A DNA stretch of 64,000 nucleotides from Rhizomys pruinosus (GCA_009823505.1 VZQC01004719.1:2119061-2183060); one strand, 5' to 3'; counted from the stretch's first letter, positions 1 to 10,212 are shown. Notes: generated by a model not told the origin, from the letters alone. Translations and numbers: made by a program.

Positions 1-310
1 CTACTCAAAAATAAAAAGGAGCAAGAAAAAAAAATGACCCACTCAAAAACAGGAGTAAAGAGCTGAACAGAGACTTCACAAATGAAGAAGTAAAAATTGC
101 TGAGAAAAAACTTGTTCGACATCACTAATAATTATGGAAATGCAAATTAAATTCACTTTGAAGTTTCGTCTTACTCTGGTAAGACTGCCTATGGTCAAGA
201 AAATAAAGGATAACAAATGTTGGAGAGGTTGTGGAGAAAGGGGACTATTCATCCACTGCAGTTGGGAATGTAAACTCATGCAACCACTATGGCAAGCATT
301 GTATCCTCAT
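1..310 (+). mobile_element. LINE-1 ORF2 C-terminal fragment
   Basis: Degraded 3' part of LINE-1 ORF2. Translation from 134 gives MEMQIKFTLKFRLTLVRL followed by the Cys-rich segment CWRGCGERGLFIHC-WECKL, which matches the C-terminal zinc-knuckle-like region of rodent L1 ORF2 and the minus-strand copy at 35.8-36.2 kb. The upstream 130 bases are also L1-like (a gagacttcacaaatgaagaag-type stretch). The fragment starts before the window and is cut at about 310, where the sequence switches to L1 in the opposite orientation. It is not a functional gene. Confidence 0.85.
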
Positions 311-419
311 TATGTCATCTTTCATTACCACTGCATTGAATTCCATTGTGTAGATGTACCACATTTTCTTTGTCCACTTGTTAGTTGAGGGACATTTGGG
401 TTGCTTCCAGCTCTTCGCC
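311..419 (-). mobile_element. LINE-1 ORF2 3' fragment, opposite orientation
   Basis: This is the reverse complement of the end of L1 ORF2 (TCTTTCATTACCACTGC then GAATTCCATTGTGTAGATG, TTAGTTGAGGGACATTTGGG). The equivalent sequence lies at 35.79-35.88 kb. It meets the plus-strand L1 piece head to head at about 310, as in inverted L1 insertions made by twin priming, although a later rearrangement is also possible. It is broken at 420 by an LTR-like sequence. Confidence 0.7.
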
Positions 420-797
420 TGTGAGATGAATGGTGTGTGCCTTGGACAGCAGAGTCAGAGAACTGGAGCTGCCTAAACCCTTTGGAGCCCAGCAGATCAT
501 GAGTGATCCAAGATGTCCATCCTTGAGTTATTTTGCTGGACTTGTGTGGCAGGGCCCACTTAATCCCAGGATGACACATGGGGAAAACACGCACAGGAAA
601 GCACAGCACGCGGGCGCAAGTTGAGGTTCAAATGCAGAGAGAGCTTTTATTCCAAGATGCCTGCTTAAATATCCATCATGACTCAATTCTCAAAGCCAAA
701 TCCTAAATCTTTTCGTCACTATATCCCACGCCATGGGTGTGGTCAGGGAGGTCCCATTGGCTTAGAATGGAAAACATCTTAACTAAATTTTCCCACA
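420..797 (-). mobile_element. Probable endogenous retrovirus LTR (3' LTR, minus strand)
   Basis: Read on the minus strand, this 378-bp block starts TGTGGGAAAA and ends CATCTCACA, as retroviral LTRs do. It holds an AT-rich TATA-like stretch (GATATTTAAG) and an AATAAAAG polyadenylation signal at a plausible spacing. Just outside its start, minus-strand sequence AAAAGGGTGAGA resembles a polypurine tract, so this would be a 3' LTR with internal sequence to the right. No matching second LTR or TSD was found. ERV class is undetermined; an ERVK/IAP-like LTR is one possibility. Confidence 0.45.
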
Positions 798-1130
798 TCT
801 CACCCTTTTAATTTTATTTTTTTTTAATTTTCTGAGAGGCATGGGAGCCCCATGGGTGAGGGTAACAACCCAAAGGAACCGGAGTTTTGAGTAGCCAGCT
901 GATCAAGCCTGTTTTGAGTGCTAGGCAGTGGGGGGGGCAGGTCAGACCTGAAACTTTATTTTCACACTAAGGCCAATTAATATCCAAAAATCCAACCATG
1001 AAGTGAACCAATTACTAAGCATAAGCAATGAATGTAAGTAAAATTCATTTAAAACAAATTAGCAAGTATCTATGTCCAAATTTTGAAACAATGCAAGGTT
1101 CCCATAGTCCAATTGGAGCAGCTTGTATGC
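798..1130. other. Unclassified, possible ERV internal remnant
   Basis: No open frame or recognised family. It adjoins the purine-rich tract beside the LTR-like block, so the first 100-150 bases could be the 3' end of an ERV interior. There is a short G run at 929-936. The rest is AT-rich and featureless. Confidence 0.3.
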
Positions 1131-1274
1131 ACAAGCATGTTGATCAAATAAGAGTCCAGTCTATATTGCTGTAGTCTCATGATTCACCCCAATCTCTCCA
1201 CAGCCCTTACATTCTACCATGCCTCCTCTTCCACAATTTGTTCCCTAGGCTTTGGGAAAGGGGCACAAGTGGGT
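1131..1274 (-). mobile_element. LINE-1 3'UTR fragment (long-3'UTR type, middle part)
   Basis: Contains the diverged reverse complement of the 3'UTR middle segment (GTTGATCAAATAAGAGTCCAG, ACAGCCCTTACATTCTACCA, TTCCCTAGGCTTTGGGAAAGGGGCAC). Closely related copies are at 45.1-45.25, 51.8-51.95 and 27.4-27.5 kb, and a plus-strand copy at 4.37-4.54 kb. It ends at the single N at 1275. Confidence 0.75.
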
Positions 1275-1275
1275 N
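1275..1275. other. Single ambiguous base (N), possible contig join
   Basis: A lone N separates an L1 3'UTR fragment from a URR1-like fragment. Two other lone Ns in this window (27355, 54864) also sit at abrupt sequence changes, so it may mark an assembly join. Confidence 0.6.
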
Positions 1276-1368
1276 ACCCAGGAGATGGAAGATGAATAAA
1301 CCCTTTCCTCCTCAAGTTGGTTTTGGTCAGAGTGTTTTGTCCCAGCAATTGAAGACAAATAGAATGTT
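1276..1368. mobile_element. URR1-like DNA transposon fragment
   Basis: GATGAATAAACCCTTTCC followed by TCAAGTTGGTTTTGGTCAGAG matches the end of the URR1-like copy at about 5.3-5.4 kb in the same orientation. URR1 is a non-autonomous hAT-type rodent repeat. The family name is from memory; the within-window match is seen directly. Confidence 0.5.
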
Positions 1369-1453
1369 CTTCCTCTTCCTCCTCCTCCTCTTCCTCCCCT
1401 TCCTCTTCCTCCCCCTCCTCTTATTTTCCCCTTCTTTTCTTTCTTTTTTTTTA
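1364..1453. repeat. Polypyrimidine (CCT/CTT) tract
   Basis: About 85 bases made almost entirely of C and T (TTCCTCCTCC-type units), then a T run leading into the B1 at 1456. It explains the Pro/Leu/Phe-rich and Arg/Lys/Gly-rich frames here, which are not genes. Confidence 0.9.
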
Positions 1454-1455
1454 GT

Positions 1456-1613
1456 TTTACCATTTTTTTGGTATTTTTGAGACCGGATCTCGCTTTTAGT
1501 ACCAGGTGTCCTGGAGCTCACTCTGTAAACCAGGCTGGCCTTGAACCCACAGAGATCCACCTACCTCTGCCTCCCGAGTGCTGGGATTAAAGGTGTGAAC
1601 CACCACGCCTGGC
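1456..1613 (-). mobile_element. B1 SINE
   Basis: Minus-strand 7SL-derived B1: T run, GAGACCGGATCTCGC, GTCCTGGAGCTCACTCTGTA, AACCAGGCTGGCCTTGAACC, CTGCCTCCCGAGTGCTGGGA and CCACCACGCCTGGC. It is nearly full length and sits inside an L1 3'UTR segment that resumes at 1614. Confidence 0.95.
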
Positions 1614-2640
1614 TAGATGTTTGGATGGTGTGCTAATCCACAAACTGTGACTTTTCTATAAAAGATGACAAGTTCTTACTGTGGCTTATAACATCTCCTA
1701 ACCACTAGAGGACATAAACTTGTGGCATCAGCTGTGAATTATTCCTCCAAGGAGAGAGCTAATAGACAACTGAATTTGGGATATATAGACACATGGCTGC
1801 CACTGTTGCACAGTATCTCCAGGAAGTTGAGGTATAGCTGATACTGATGGAGGAGTCTTGCTTGACTCAAGGAGACCAATATTTTGCTTTATTGCTTTAG
1901 TGGCCTTTGGTAACGTAATGCTCTCTGGCATTTCAGAGACCAATTGTACATTAGCAAGTGAAGTCTCAAAACATTTTTCCATGCTTACACCAGGTCTTCG
2001 ACAACAGGGACTTACCACTTTTCTCCTTGCCGATATCCCACTTATAGGTAAAAAGACCTTTATAATTTGGGGGCTTTGATCCCTAGCCAACATCTCCTAG
2101 GCAGAATAATCCATTGCTGATATCAGAGCTCTCCTGTATTAATATATTTTGCTTAATTACGTAGCTTATAAAGACTTTACTATTATATTTGGCTTTAAAT
2201 AGAGTTATCATTTCACAGTTCCTATGTCTATCAGTCAATTAAAGAACGTAGTTATACCTGTATTATAAGAAACTACCACTACAGCAGGTGGCTCTAATTT
2301 ACAGTTAGGAAATGACTTCAGTGCCATCATGTTTTTTCTTTTTCCTATAAAGGGGAGAGGTAGGAAGGTTTCTCAGCATCTGGAAGGTAAACTTCATTAG
2401 GGCCCATTATAAACAGTTAACCTCAATATAATTCAGAGAGATGCTCAGTTTCTGTGACTCAGGCAGTCTGAGCTTCCTTTTTCTTTAATATTCAGATGGA
2501 TCAGCCTCTCTGCTGGCATTTCCCAGTCCATCCTGCACAGCCAAAAGTTGTACATTTTCAGGCATTTAGATTGTTGTTTTTACCTGTGGGAACATACAAA
2601 TCTCCTCCAATTGTTAGTTTCAAGACCTCAAAATTGAAAA
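1614..2640 (-). mobile_element. LINE-1 long 3'UTR segment, old copy
   Basis: Reverse complement of the long 3'UTR-type sequence. Landmarks: GTGGCTTATAACATCTCCTA (1681), GAATTATTCCTCCAAGGAGAG (1736), CTGATGGAGGAGTCTTGC (1844), TCTTCGACAACAGGG (1996), then AAAGACTTTACTATTATATTTGG (2169). From 2370 on it is a diverged match to 26.3-27.1 kb (GGAACATACAAATCTCC). It is older than the copies at 45.1 and 51.5 kb. I assign it to L1 because the copy at 3.67-4.82 kb ends in an L1-type tail. Confidence 0.65.
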
Positions 2641-3665
2641 TTTATCAAAAGGTTTGGAATACAGAAGGAATATTATATCACTTCCCTCTTTTTGTTTTCT
2701 TAATTTTTTTTTATGATTTGACCTATAGATGCCTAAGTTGTATTATACATACCCATAAACAGGAACCAAGGTGTAAATTTTCATCAAATTCACCCAAATT
2801 GTTTATCATTGACTGTATGCTACTTATTTGGAAAGTGAACTTAAGTTTAATTTCTTTATATTGCCCTACAAGTAAAGGAAAAATGTTACAAGGTGATACT
2901 GTAAAACACAGAAAAATATAAAGACCATTCATGTACCTTAACCCCAAAGTTATTGTTGGAAATTCAATACAAATTTTAAATAAAACAACTAACATTATAT
3001 ATTCCCAATTAGTTCAAATGTATTACCATTTTCATCAAAACCTTCAACCAAATTTAACTAATCTAAACATTTTTACTAAGTCTTTTACTAAGTCCTAGAA
3101 TATGTAGACAAAGTTTGGACAAAGTTGATTACCTGCCAAATAAATTTTACCCAATATACACTTTGTTCTTTAAAAATATATGACTATACTATGACTTCAG
3201 ATGAATCAAGTCCATTAACTTATATGGTTTATTTTGTATTTCTGTATAAATATCTCCTGAAATACCTCTATATAAATATGTTATTTTTGAATATATCATT
3301 TTAAACTTCAAATCTTACAAAGTGGATTTTAGTAACTATCTTCCTCCAAGCTCTTGGCCTTCTCCAGGCCTGGCATGAAAACCTGCTTTAAAGATTTTTT
3401 CAATATCTAGCTCTTAATAAAATTTTCTTTTACAGTTCTTATGCCCATCAGTTAATTAAAGACTGGCTAGATATGCCCCATGAGAAGTTGTTGCTATAAT
3501 TACATCTTTATTTTTGTTTGTTTGTTGGTTTTGTTTTGTTTTTGTGGGAGCTTCTAGGAAGCTTCCTTTGTCATGAGCAGGTGCAGCACAGTCCTGTTAA
3601 GGGAAGGGGGGGCACGGTGCCCACTTCGGGTTTTGCTTAGGTGTGCCCAATTCTTCGCTTTGAAA
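2641..3665. other. AT-rich sequence with one short L1 3'UTR-like patch
   Basis: No convincing gene; a 141-residue frame across 2496-2921 lies largely in repeat-derived and AT-rich sequence. A short minus-strand patch near 3430-3510 (TCTTATGCCCATCAGTTAATT) resembles 2218-2240 and 46.04-46.06 kb, so part is probably decayed L1 3'UTR. A T/G-rich stretch covers 3507-3545. The rest is unclassified. Confidence 0.45.
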
Positions 3666-4825
3666 TAACACAGTACTTGAGCCCACAGTTAAGAGACAAG
3701 GAGCTCTGACATCAGCAATGGATTGTTCTACCAGGTGGATGTTGGCCAGGGGATCCAAGGCCCCACAAAAGGTAAGGGCTCCTTGCCTCTAAGTTGGGAT
3801 ACCTACAGGAGGAGAGGCAATAAGACCCTGCTGCCAAAGACCTGACGTTAACATGGGAGGGATGTATTGAGACCACACATGCAAGTGTACAGATGGCCTC
3901 TGGAATGCCAGAGAGTGTTACCAAAGGCCACTAAACCAATAAAGCAAATATGGGTCTCCCTGAGTCAAGCAAGACTCCACCGTCAGCACCAGCTACACCT
4001 CACCTGCCTGGAAATACTGTGCAGCAGAGGCAGCCATGTGCCTGTATATCCCAAATCTAATTGGCTATTGGCTCTCCCCTTGGAGAAATAACCCATGGCT
4101 GATGCCACAAGCTTACATCCTCTACAGGTTACGAAATGTTATAAGCCACAGTAGACCCTGTCAATATACAGGGGGAAAATTGTAATTCATGGATTAACAT
4201 ATCCAAACATGTGTCTATGCTAAAGTAACCTACCATAACTATTAGTGCCTTTAAATACCTATAACTAATTGCTTATTCTTCATTAGTAGGATCGAAAGGT
4301 TATTCCTGGACAAACTGTCAGCCCATGAAAGGAAAACAGCAGAATTGACCAGAGTCAAAGTCAACAGCTCCAGAGAGAGTGGACTGTTTTACCTATCATC
4401 CACCTGTGCCCCTTTTCTAAGCCTAGGGAACAACCTGCGGAAGAGGGGGCGTGGTAAGAATGTAAGGGCTGCGATTGGGGTGAATGGTGAAACAACAGCA
4501 ATGTAGTCTGGACACTCATTTGATCAACTTGATTGAACAAACAACCTGTCACCCCCACTGGATGGTGGGGCGGTAGGTGTTTGGGCACAACAGCCTGCAG
4601 ATAGGTTTTGCATGAAGGATGCTTGTACTCATGGATTATCACTTATAGCTAAAAATGAAAAAAAAAAAACTGAGAGAAAGATGCAGAGACAGTTATGGCA
4701 GAATGCATGATCTGGGATGGGTGAGGGTGGGGGGGGAGGGAAAGGGAAATAAGCCTGAACTGAATTGGAAAAAATGTATGAAATGCACAAAGCATCAATA
4801 AAAATTAATTTAAAAAAAAAAAAAG
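3666..4825 (+). mobile_element. LINE-1 long 3'UTR with terminal poly-A (Lx-like)
   Basis: This is the key reference copy because it runs unbroken to an L1 end: first part (GATGTTGGCCAGGGGATCC, ACCAAAGGCCACTAAACC, TAACCCATGGCTGATGCC), middle part (GGACAAACTGTCAGCCCATG, CCTGTGCCCCTTTTCTAAGC, TTTGATCAACTTGATTGAAC) and tail (CAGAATGCATGATCTGGGA, a G-rich tract at 4719-4745, CATCAATAAAAATT and an A run to 4825). The G-rich tract followed by AATAAA and poly-A is typical of rodent L1 3' ends. No ORF2 is attached, so it is 5'-truncated. Assignment to an Lx-like lineage is from memory. Confidence 0.75.
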
Positions 4826-4974
4826 AGACAAGGGACTGAACATTTTTAAGTGTTTGGACTTTATAAGGACTGTGGAGCTTTTAAGGTTGTAGTGTCATAT
4901 ATTGTGATACTAATGATAACATAATATCTTGGATATAAGAAATGGGAGGTGATGGTATAATAGCAATTGGTTTG

Positions 4975-5400
4975 GCATGTCAAGTTGACAAGGAGTCAAA
5001 TGTGGTAGATATCTTTACTGTCAACTTCACCCACCTGGGTTGAGGGAGCCTCGGTTGGGAAATTTCCTCCATTGGACTAGCCTCTGGCCATGTCTACGTA
5101 ATATTTTCTTGATTGTTTAGTGATGTGGGAGGGCTGAGCCAATTGTGGGTAGTTGGTTCTGTACTGTATGAGAAAGCAGATTGAACATGGGCTGGGGAGC
5201 AAGCCAGTAAGGAACATTCCTCCATGCCTGCAATTCAGCTCCTGCCTCCAAGTTTCTACCTTGAGTACCTACTCATCCCTGCTTCCTCAGTGATGAACCA
5301 AGGAGATGCAATTCGAATAAACCATTTCCTCCCCAAGTTGGTACTGATCAGAGTGTCTCAGCATTGAAAGCAAATTAGAATGTCATCTGATTTCAGAATA
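4975..5400. mobile_element. URR1-like non-autonomous DNA transposon
   Basis: Recognisable rodent repeat: ATATCTTTACTGTCAACTTC, CTAGCCTCTGGCCATG, GATGTGGGAGGGCTGAGCC, GGGGAGCAAGCCAGTAAGG, AATAAACCATTTCCTCCCC and AAGTTGGTACTGATCAGAGTG. It carries no transposase. It is about 420 bp and diverged. A related copy in the opposite orientation lies at 18.77-19.18 kb and a fragment at 1276-1368. Naming as URR1 (hAT-Charlie group) is from memory. Confidence 0.55.
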
Positions 5401-5634
5401 AATGTGTTTCAATTATCAGTAGACATCTAAGGCTAGTGGTGATCACACAGTGCAGGTCTAGACAGAATGCTTAGCAGAATCCAAGCAATCCATCCACCTA
5501 GCACAAACAGTGAATGACTGGATTAATTTCTTAGGTATTGATTTCTCTTAACGTTGTAATAAATAGGACATTATCACTGCTAAGTTTCCAAATATATAAA
5601 TTATAAATGAACAAGATGAATTAATGATAGAATA
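5401..5634. other. Unique intergenic sequence
   Basis: No repeat or gene recognised in this short AT-rich stretch. Confidence 0.5.
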
Positions 5635-5638
5635 TATG

Positions 5639-5669
<31 letters not shown>

Positions 5670-5705
5670 TATATAATATTGTAAATCTATTATTATATAT
5701 AATAG
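5635..5705. repeat. (TA)n microsatellite
   Basis: Imperfect run of TA dinucleotides with small interruptions (TAATATATATATAATATTG), followed by a short AT palindrome ATTATATATAAT. Confidence 0.95.
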
Positions 5706-5841
5706 ATTAATAGATTGTCAGTGACAAAACAGTTATTAGTTTTTCAGGAAACTGATATTAAAATAAGAATAGAATACTAATATAAAGAAAAACATGCATT
5801 GATGAATACTTTGCAAATACATGTATAAGAATAGCTTTCTT

Positions 5842-6100
5842 GGGGCTAGAGAGATGGCTCAGCAGTTAAGAGCACTGACTGCTCTTACAGAGGACCCGGG
5901 TTTGATTCCGAGCACCCACATGGCAGCTAAAAACTCTTTAAGCCCAGCATGGTGGCGTACATCTTTTATTCTAGACCTGGGAAGCAGAGGCAGGTAGATC
6001 TCTGTGAGTTCAAGGCCAGCCTGGTCTACAGAGTGAGTTCCAAGCCAACTGGGGCTATAGTGAGACCCTGTCTCAAAAGACAAAAAAAAAAAAAAAAAAA
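5842..6100 (+). mobile_element. B2-B1 composite SINE with target-site duplication
   Basis: Bases 5842-5940 are the tRNA-derived head of B2 (GGGGCTAGAGAGATGGCTCA, AGAGCACTGACTGCTCTTAC, CACCCACATGGCAGCT). At 5941 the sequence passes directly into B1 (GCCCAGCATGGTGGCG, AGGCCAGCCTGGTCTACAG, GAGACCCTGTCTCAAAAGAC) and a ~19-base A run. There is no B2 tail. AGAATAGCTTTCT at 5828-5840 and AGAATATCTTTCT at 6101-6113 flank the whole unit (12 of 13 match), so the chimera appears to have been inserted as one transcript. Confidence 0.85.
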
Positions 6101-6102
6101 AG

Positions 6103-6198
6103 AATATCTTTCTCTGTCTCTGTCTGTCTCTCTCTGTCTCTCTTTGTCTCTTTCTGTCTCTCTCAAACATTCTTTGTGTGTGTGTGTGTGTGTGTATA
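6103..6198. repeat. (TCTCTGTC)n and (TG)n microsatellites
   Basis: Pyrimidine-rich TCTCTGTC/TCTG units to about 6165, then a TG run at 6174-6195. They directly follow the A-run of the composite SINE and account for the Ser/Leu, Cys/Val and Thr/His frames here. Confidence 0.95.
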
Positions 6199-7425
6199 TT
6201 AGAAAGATCAAAAACATCCAATATATAAATCGTGTACAGCTGAGAGGTTCTACATATTCAGATTAGAGCAGAAATGTGGGAAGTTCTTACTGCTTGTTAC
6301 CTGTAGTATATATTATATAAAATAGTGAAAAGCACTTCATTAATTGGTTTAGTATAAGAATAAACTGTGCATAAATTCACTTTTCAGGTTTTTGATATTT
6401 TAAAGTATGTATAATTTACGAGATTTTGAAAAAATATGATGGAAAGTTAAATAAAAAAGCAACAACAATATTAAACAGAAACCCCACATCACTATTTTAA
6501 AGGTTGAGATTGTATTCATTTAGAGTTTGTAATTATGCCCATTATCATTGATGCATTTTAAAACTAGGCTTTGTTTGCTTCCTTTAACATAGAATAGAAT
6601 TTGTGATTTTTTTCTCACATGAATCAAAAAGTTTATACTATTTATATTTCAATCTTTGTTCATTAATTTTCCAAAAAGAAGCTTTGTAGGAGTTTATATT
6701 CAATTCAGCAAATTTAAACTAGGTTTGTTAATGGAACTGCCGGGATTTAAGCTGTTAGATTATATCATGAACATGAAGTTAGTGATGATTAATTTTCTCC
6801 CTCAATTTAAACAGTATTAACGAATTATTATCTTTGGAAATATATAAGCTGATGAGGACTTAAAACTTTAGCAATACATGCTTTAAAATGAAATTTAAAA
6901 ATACCATACAATAGTAGTCTTTTGCATAGAAATTCTTAAAAAAAATAAATTTCTCCCCAAATTTAAAGAAACAGTGAAATAGTTCTCATGTTTTATTAAC
7001 TATACATGGGATTAATTTAGGCAGTTTTAGAAAATATATTAATATTTTAGGCTTCTAAGGTATTATTTTGTAAATTACTGCATTAAATGGTAACTAAATC
7101 ATTAAGTACTAACTTGCTTCTTATGTTAACCCTGAACTTTTAAACTATTAAAGATAAATACAGCCTAGGGTAATTTAAGCTGGAATTTTAAGCATGAAGC
7201 TAATGATTGGCAGACTGTGATCCACCTCTGGGAGTCATATATTCCTTTCCTCTCCATTTAACTGAACAGGGGTTGTTATGAAACATTATGTCTAAGATTA
7301 GAAAAAAAATCTTACTTCCACATTCCACACATATTGTTCTTTGTTTATTATCTGCTGTAAGCCTTATCTACTACAAAATATTTTCTATAATGCAATGATC
7401 TAGATTCATATTATCATTTCACTTT
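6199..7425. other. Unique AT-rich intergenic sequence
   Basis: About 1.2 kb, strongly AT-rich, with no open frame above about 60 codons and no SINE or L1 that I recognise. It could be ancient decayed repeat. Confidence 0.6.
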
Positions 7426-7440
7426 TTTGAAAATAATTTT

Positions 7441-7606
7441 TTTTTGTTTTTGTTTTTGTTTTTGTCTTTTCGAAACAGAGTCTCCCTGTAGTCCCGGCAG
7501 TCCTGGAACTCACTCTGTAGACCAGGCTGGCATTGAACTCACAAAGACCTGCCTGCCTCTGCCTCCCAAGTGCTAAGATTAAAGGCGTGCGCCACCACGC
7601 CCGGCT
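7441..7606 (-). mobile_element. B1 SINE with target-site duplication
   Basis: Full-length minus-strand B1: (TTTTTG)n tail, GAAACAGAGTCTCCCTGTAG, TAGACCAGGCTGGCATTGAA, GCCACCACGCCCGGCT. TGAAAATAATTTTT at 7428-7441 and TGGAAATAATTTTT at 7607-7620 form a 13/14-match TSD. The retained CpGs in its head suggest a fairly young insertion. Confidence 0.95.
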
Positions 7607-7828
7607 TGGAAATAATTTTTAAATATTTTTCTTCAAGTGTAAGTTTATGTGCCCATGTGAGTGTTTTCCATGTATGTACAGGTGCCAGTGGAGAGGAGAC
7701 AAGGATTATTAACTTCCTGGAATTACAGAGAGATGTCAGTCAATGATGCGGATACTAGGAACTGAACTTTGGTACTTTGGAAGAGTGGCAAATGCTCTTA
7801 ACTGCTGAACCATCTGTCCAGCTCAGTT
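7607..7828 (-). mobile_element. B3/B2-type SINE, old
   Basis: Minus-strand tRNA-derived SINE, diverged: GGTGCCAGTGGAGAGGAGAC, ATGCTCTTAACTGCTGAACC, ATCTGTCCAGCTC. Lower similarity to the other B2s here suggests the older B3 family. Confidence 0.75.
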
Positions 7829-8234
7829 ATCTATGTTTGCTTTAATTTCTGAAATTATATTAATTAATCCATTCATACATTATTATGTTCAATGTTCAGA
7901 TTGATTATCATAAAGTACATAACTATATATAAGCAACACATCTTATAAATAACAGATTAATATAGGGGCAGCTTCAGATAACACAATCTAGTCATCACTA
8001 CAAATTCTAAATATAATCACTGTGGTCCATTTTGCTTGTGTTCCTCCTACAAATTTCCTAAGGGATCATATACATATAAAATACCTGTATACACATAACC
8101 CACTTTTCACATACTCATGTGCCTTAGTAGGATGCCATCTGATTGATTTGTTATATATGGGTATGTATATGCCATAATCCTAAGTATATCTATTTTTGTA
8201 TATCTACACATCTCCATGTGCCATATTCAATCTT
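7829..8234. other. Unique AT-rich sequence
   Basis: No gene or repeat recognised; many short AT runs. Confidence 0.5.
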
Positions 8235-8392
8235 TTTCTTGTTGTAGAATTGCTTTGACATAGGACCTCCATGTAGAGCAGCCTGGCCTAGAACTTACTA
8301 TATAGATCTTTCTGACTTCAATCTCACATAGATCTATCTGTTCCTGCATTCTGAGCCCTGGGATTAAGAGCATGCACCACCAAACCTGGCAT
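8235..8392 (-). mobile_element. B1 SINE, old
   Basis: Diverged minus-strand B1: GAGCAGCCTGGCCTAGAACT, ATTCTGAGCCCTGGGATTAA, GCACCACCAAACCTGGC. Older than the copy at 7441-7606. Confidence 0.8.
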
Positions 8393-8544
8393 ATACAATC
8401 TTTTAACTAAGTGTTTATAAGGATAACCAATCTTTGACCCCTGTCATTTATGGGTGAACATTTGAATCAATGGTAATATTTTGAATGCAACCTGACTAAT
8501 CAATGAGTATAACTAATGAGACAAGAATTTTGGATCATTTATAC

Positions 8545-8667
8545 ATTTTTGTAGTCCCAGGTAGCTCACACTCTAGATCAAGCTGGCCTAGATCTCACAA
8601 AGGGCCATTGGCTTTTGCTTCACAAGTGCTGAGATTAAAGATGTACACCACCACTACACCACTACAC

Positions 8668-8670
<3 letters not shown>
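8545..8670 (-). mobile_element. B1 SINE fragment
   Basis: Minus-strand B1 pieces: AGATCAAGCTGGCCTAGATC, TTCACAAGTGCTGAGATTAA, TACACCACCACTACACC. A short CACTACACC duplication lies near its end. Confidence 0.7.

Positions 8671-8708
<38 letters not shown>
8671..8708. repeat. (TA)n microsatellite
   Basis: Perfect TA run abutting the B1 head. Confidence 0.95.
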
Positions 8709-8709
<1 letters not shown>

Positions 8710-8739
8710 ATATAACATGATATATTGTCCCTTTGGGAA

Positions 8740-10018
8740 TTTCATGCTATGCATTTTGGTCATGCTCAGACCTTCTGTCCAGCTCATCTTGGCTGACTCC
8801 CTAGTTCAATATACTCCAGCATATCATGTAGTCAATTTCATTTTTTATGATGTATCACATATAATTTGCATTCCCCAAAGTCTACAAATGCTCTAGTGTT
8901 GGTATTCATCCCCTGGAACTTGGTCAGCTTAATTAGCCTCATAACCTTAAGGAAAACAGATTCTCCCACTCACAGAAGCTATTATTTATGCTGTCAGTAA
9001 TTCTGTGGGCTCATTAGTGTAATTTCCTTGCTATGTCGAGAAAACAAAGTGTTCTTCTACTGCCTAATGCTCTTAAAGCCTTTTGAAACCCTTTCCATAG
9101 TGATCCTTGAACACTTGGACTGGAGTTCATGTAGGAGTCCCATGTAGGTCCATATATACTGCACTCTTATTTTCAGCAGGTTGCCCACTTGTGACTCTAG
9201 GCATTAATCACTACCTGTTACAAGAAGATACCTCCCTTGTGACATTTGAAAGATAAACTACTCTGTGGGTTTACCAATATGTCATCAGGAGTCAGTTTAG
9301 TACCATTTCCATTTAGCAAGATAATACTAGTAATGTCTTTGCAATGGACTTTGGCTTGTCTAGCCACAGGTCTTTAGCACTAGAAACACTGTCAGGACTG
9401 GCTACATTTTGTGAAGTGGACCATAAATCTACCAATAGATCCTTAAATCAGAAGGCTGTTGCTGGGCCCCTTAACTTTAGTGCCACTATTGAACCAGTGG
9501 ACATATCTTACCAGGCCAGTTGTTACTGGAGCTTTCAATGTTCATCACTCAATAAGGTAGATGTTTGTGTTCTAGTAATATGAAAGCTAAGCAGTAGAGA
9601 TAATGCTTTGAGATCAGTACCAGCTTGATATCTCTATGTTTGTTCTACAACTAACACAAATCATGCCTACAGCCGTAGGGTTCAAAAGTGAAGTTCCAGA
9701 GGGCAACCACTGTAACAGCCAATATTATTTGATTGTCTAAAGTAACCATAGTCAGCAGCTGTAACAACAAGAATACATTCATGGCATTAGGGATTTTATT
9801 AACTAGATTATGATGTTTGCTAAGGATGTTGCTCCCTGCCAAATTACAGGCTAACTCCATGTAAAAGTTTTTATATGGGTACATGGATATATTTTAAGAA
9901 GCTTTCACCATAATTCCATATGACTTTTCCAAGGGATCTTTATTATTATTAGTTATTCCCTCCTCATGCTCAGTCCTCTACCATGCCTTTCCATTCTCCA
10001 CCCCTTTTCACCTTTATA
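8740..10018 (-). mobile_element. Probable old interspersed repeat (L1 3'UTR-like)
   Basis: No gene. Passages such as GAAACACTGTCAGGACTGG, GGGCCCCTTAACTTTAG and CCAGGCCAGTTGTTACTGG (9380-9530), with a pyrimidine-rich stretch at 9958-10015 (CTACCATGCCTTTCC, CTCCACCCCTTTTCACC), read like a decayed rodent Lx-type L1 3'UTR on the minus strand. This is recognition from memory only, with no homologue elsewhere in the window. A 79-residue frame at 9344-9583 is probably incidental. Confidence 0.35.
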
Positions 10019-10049
10019 TCACCATATTTCATCACACTTCTCAAAGACC

Positions 10050-10212
10050 ACCGCCATGATTTCTTTGTTTAGGAGACATGGTCTCCCTGTTACTCTGGCT
10101 TTCCTGGAACTCACTATGTAGACCAGGCAGGCCTTGAACTCCCAGAGATTTGCTTGCCTTTGACTCCTGAGTGCTGGGATGAAAAGCATGTGCAACCACT
10201 CAAGACAACCCT
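10050..10212 (-). mobile_element. B1 SINE
   Basis: Minus-strand B1: GAGACATGGTCTCCCTGTTA, ATGTAGACCAGGCAGGCCTT, CCTGAGTGCTGGGATGAAAA. Moderately diverged. Confidence 0.85.

Noticed and set aside
2496..2921. 141-residue plus-strand frame as a gene
   Set aside because: Its first part aligns with L1 3'UTR-like repeat and the rest is AT-rich; composition is Phe/Leu/Ile-rich as expected by chance.
5942..6217. Basic and Thr/His-rich frames of 63-120 residues
   Set aside because: Direct translation of B1, TCTG and TG repeats.
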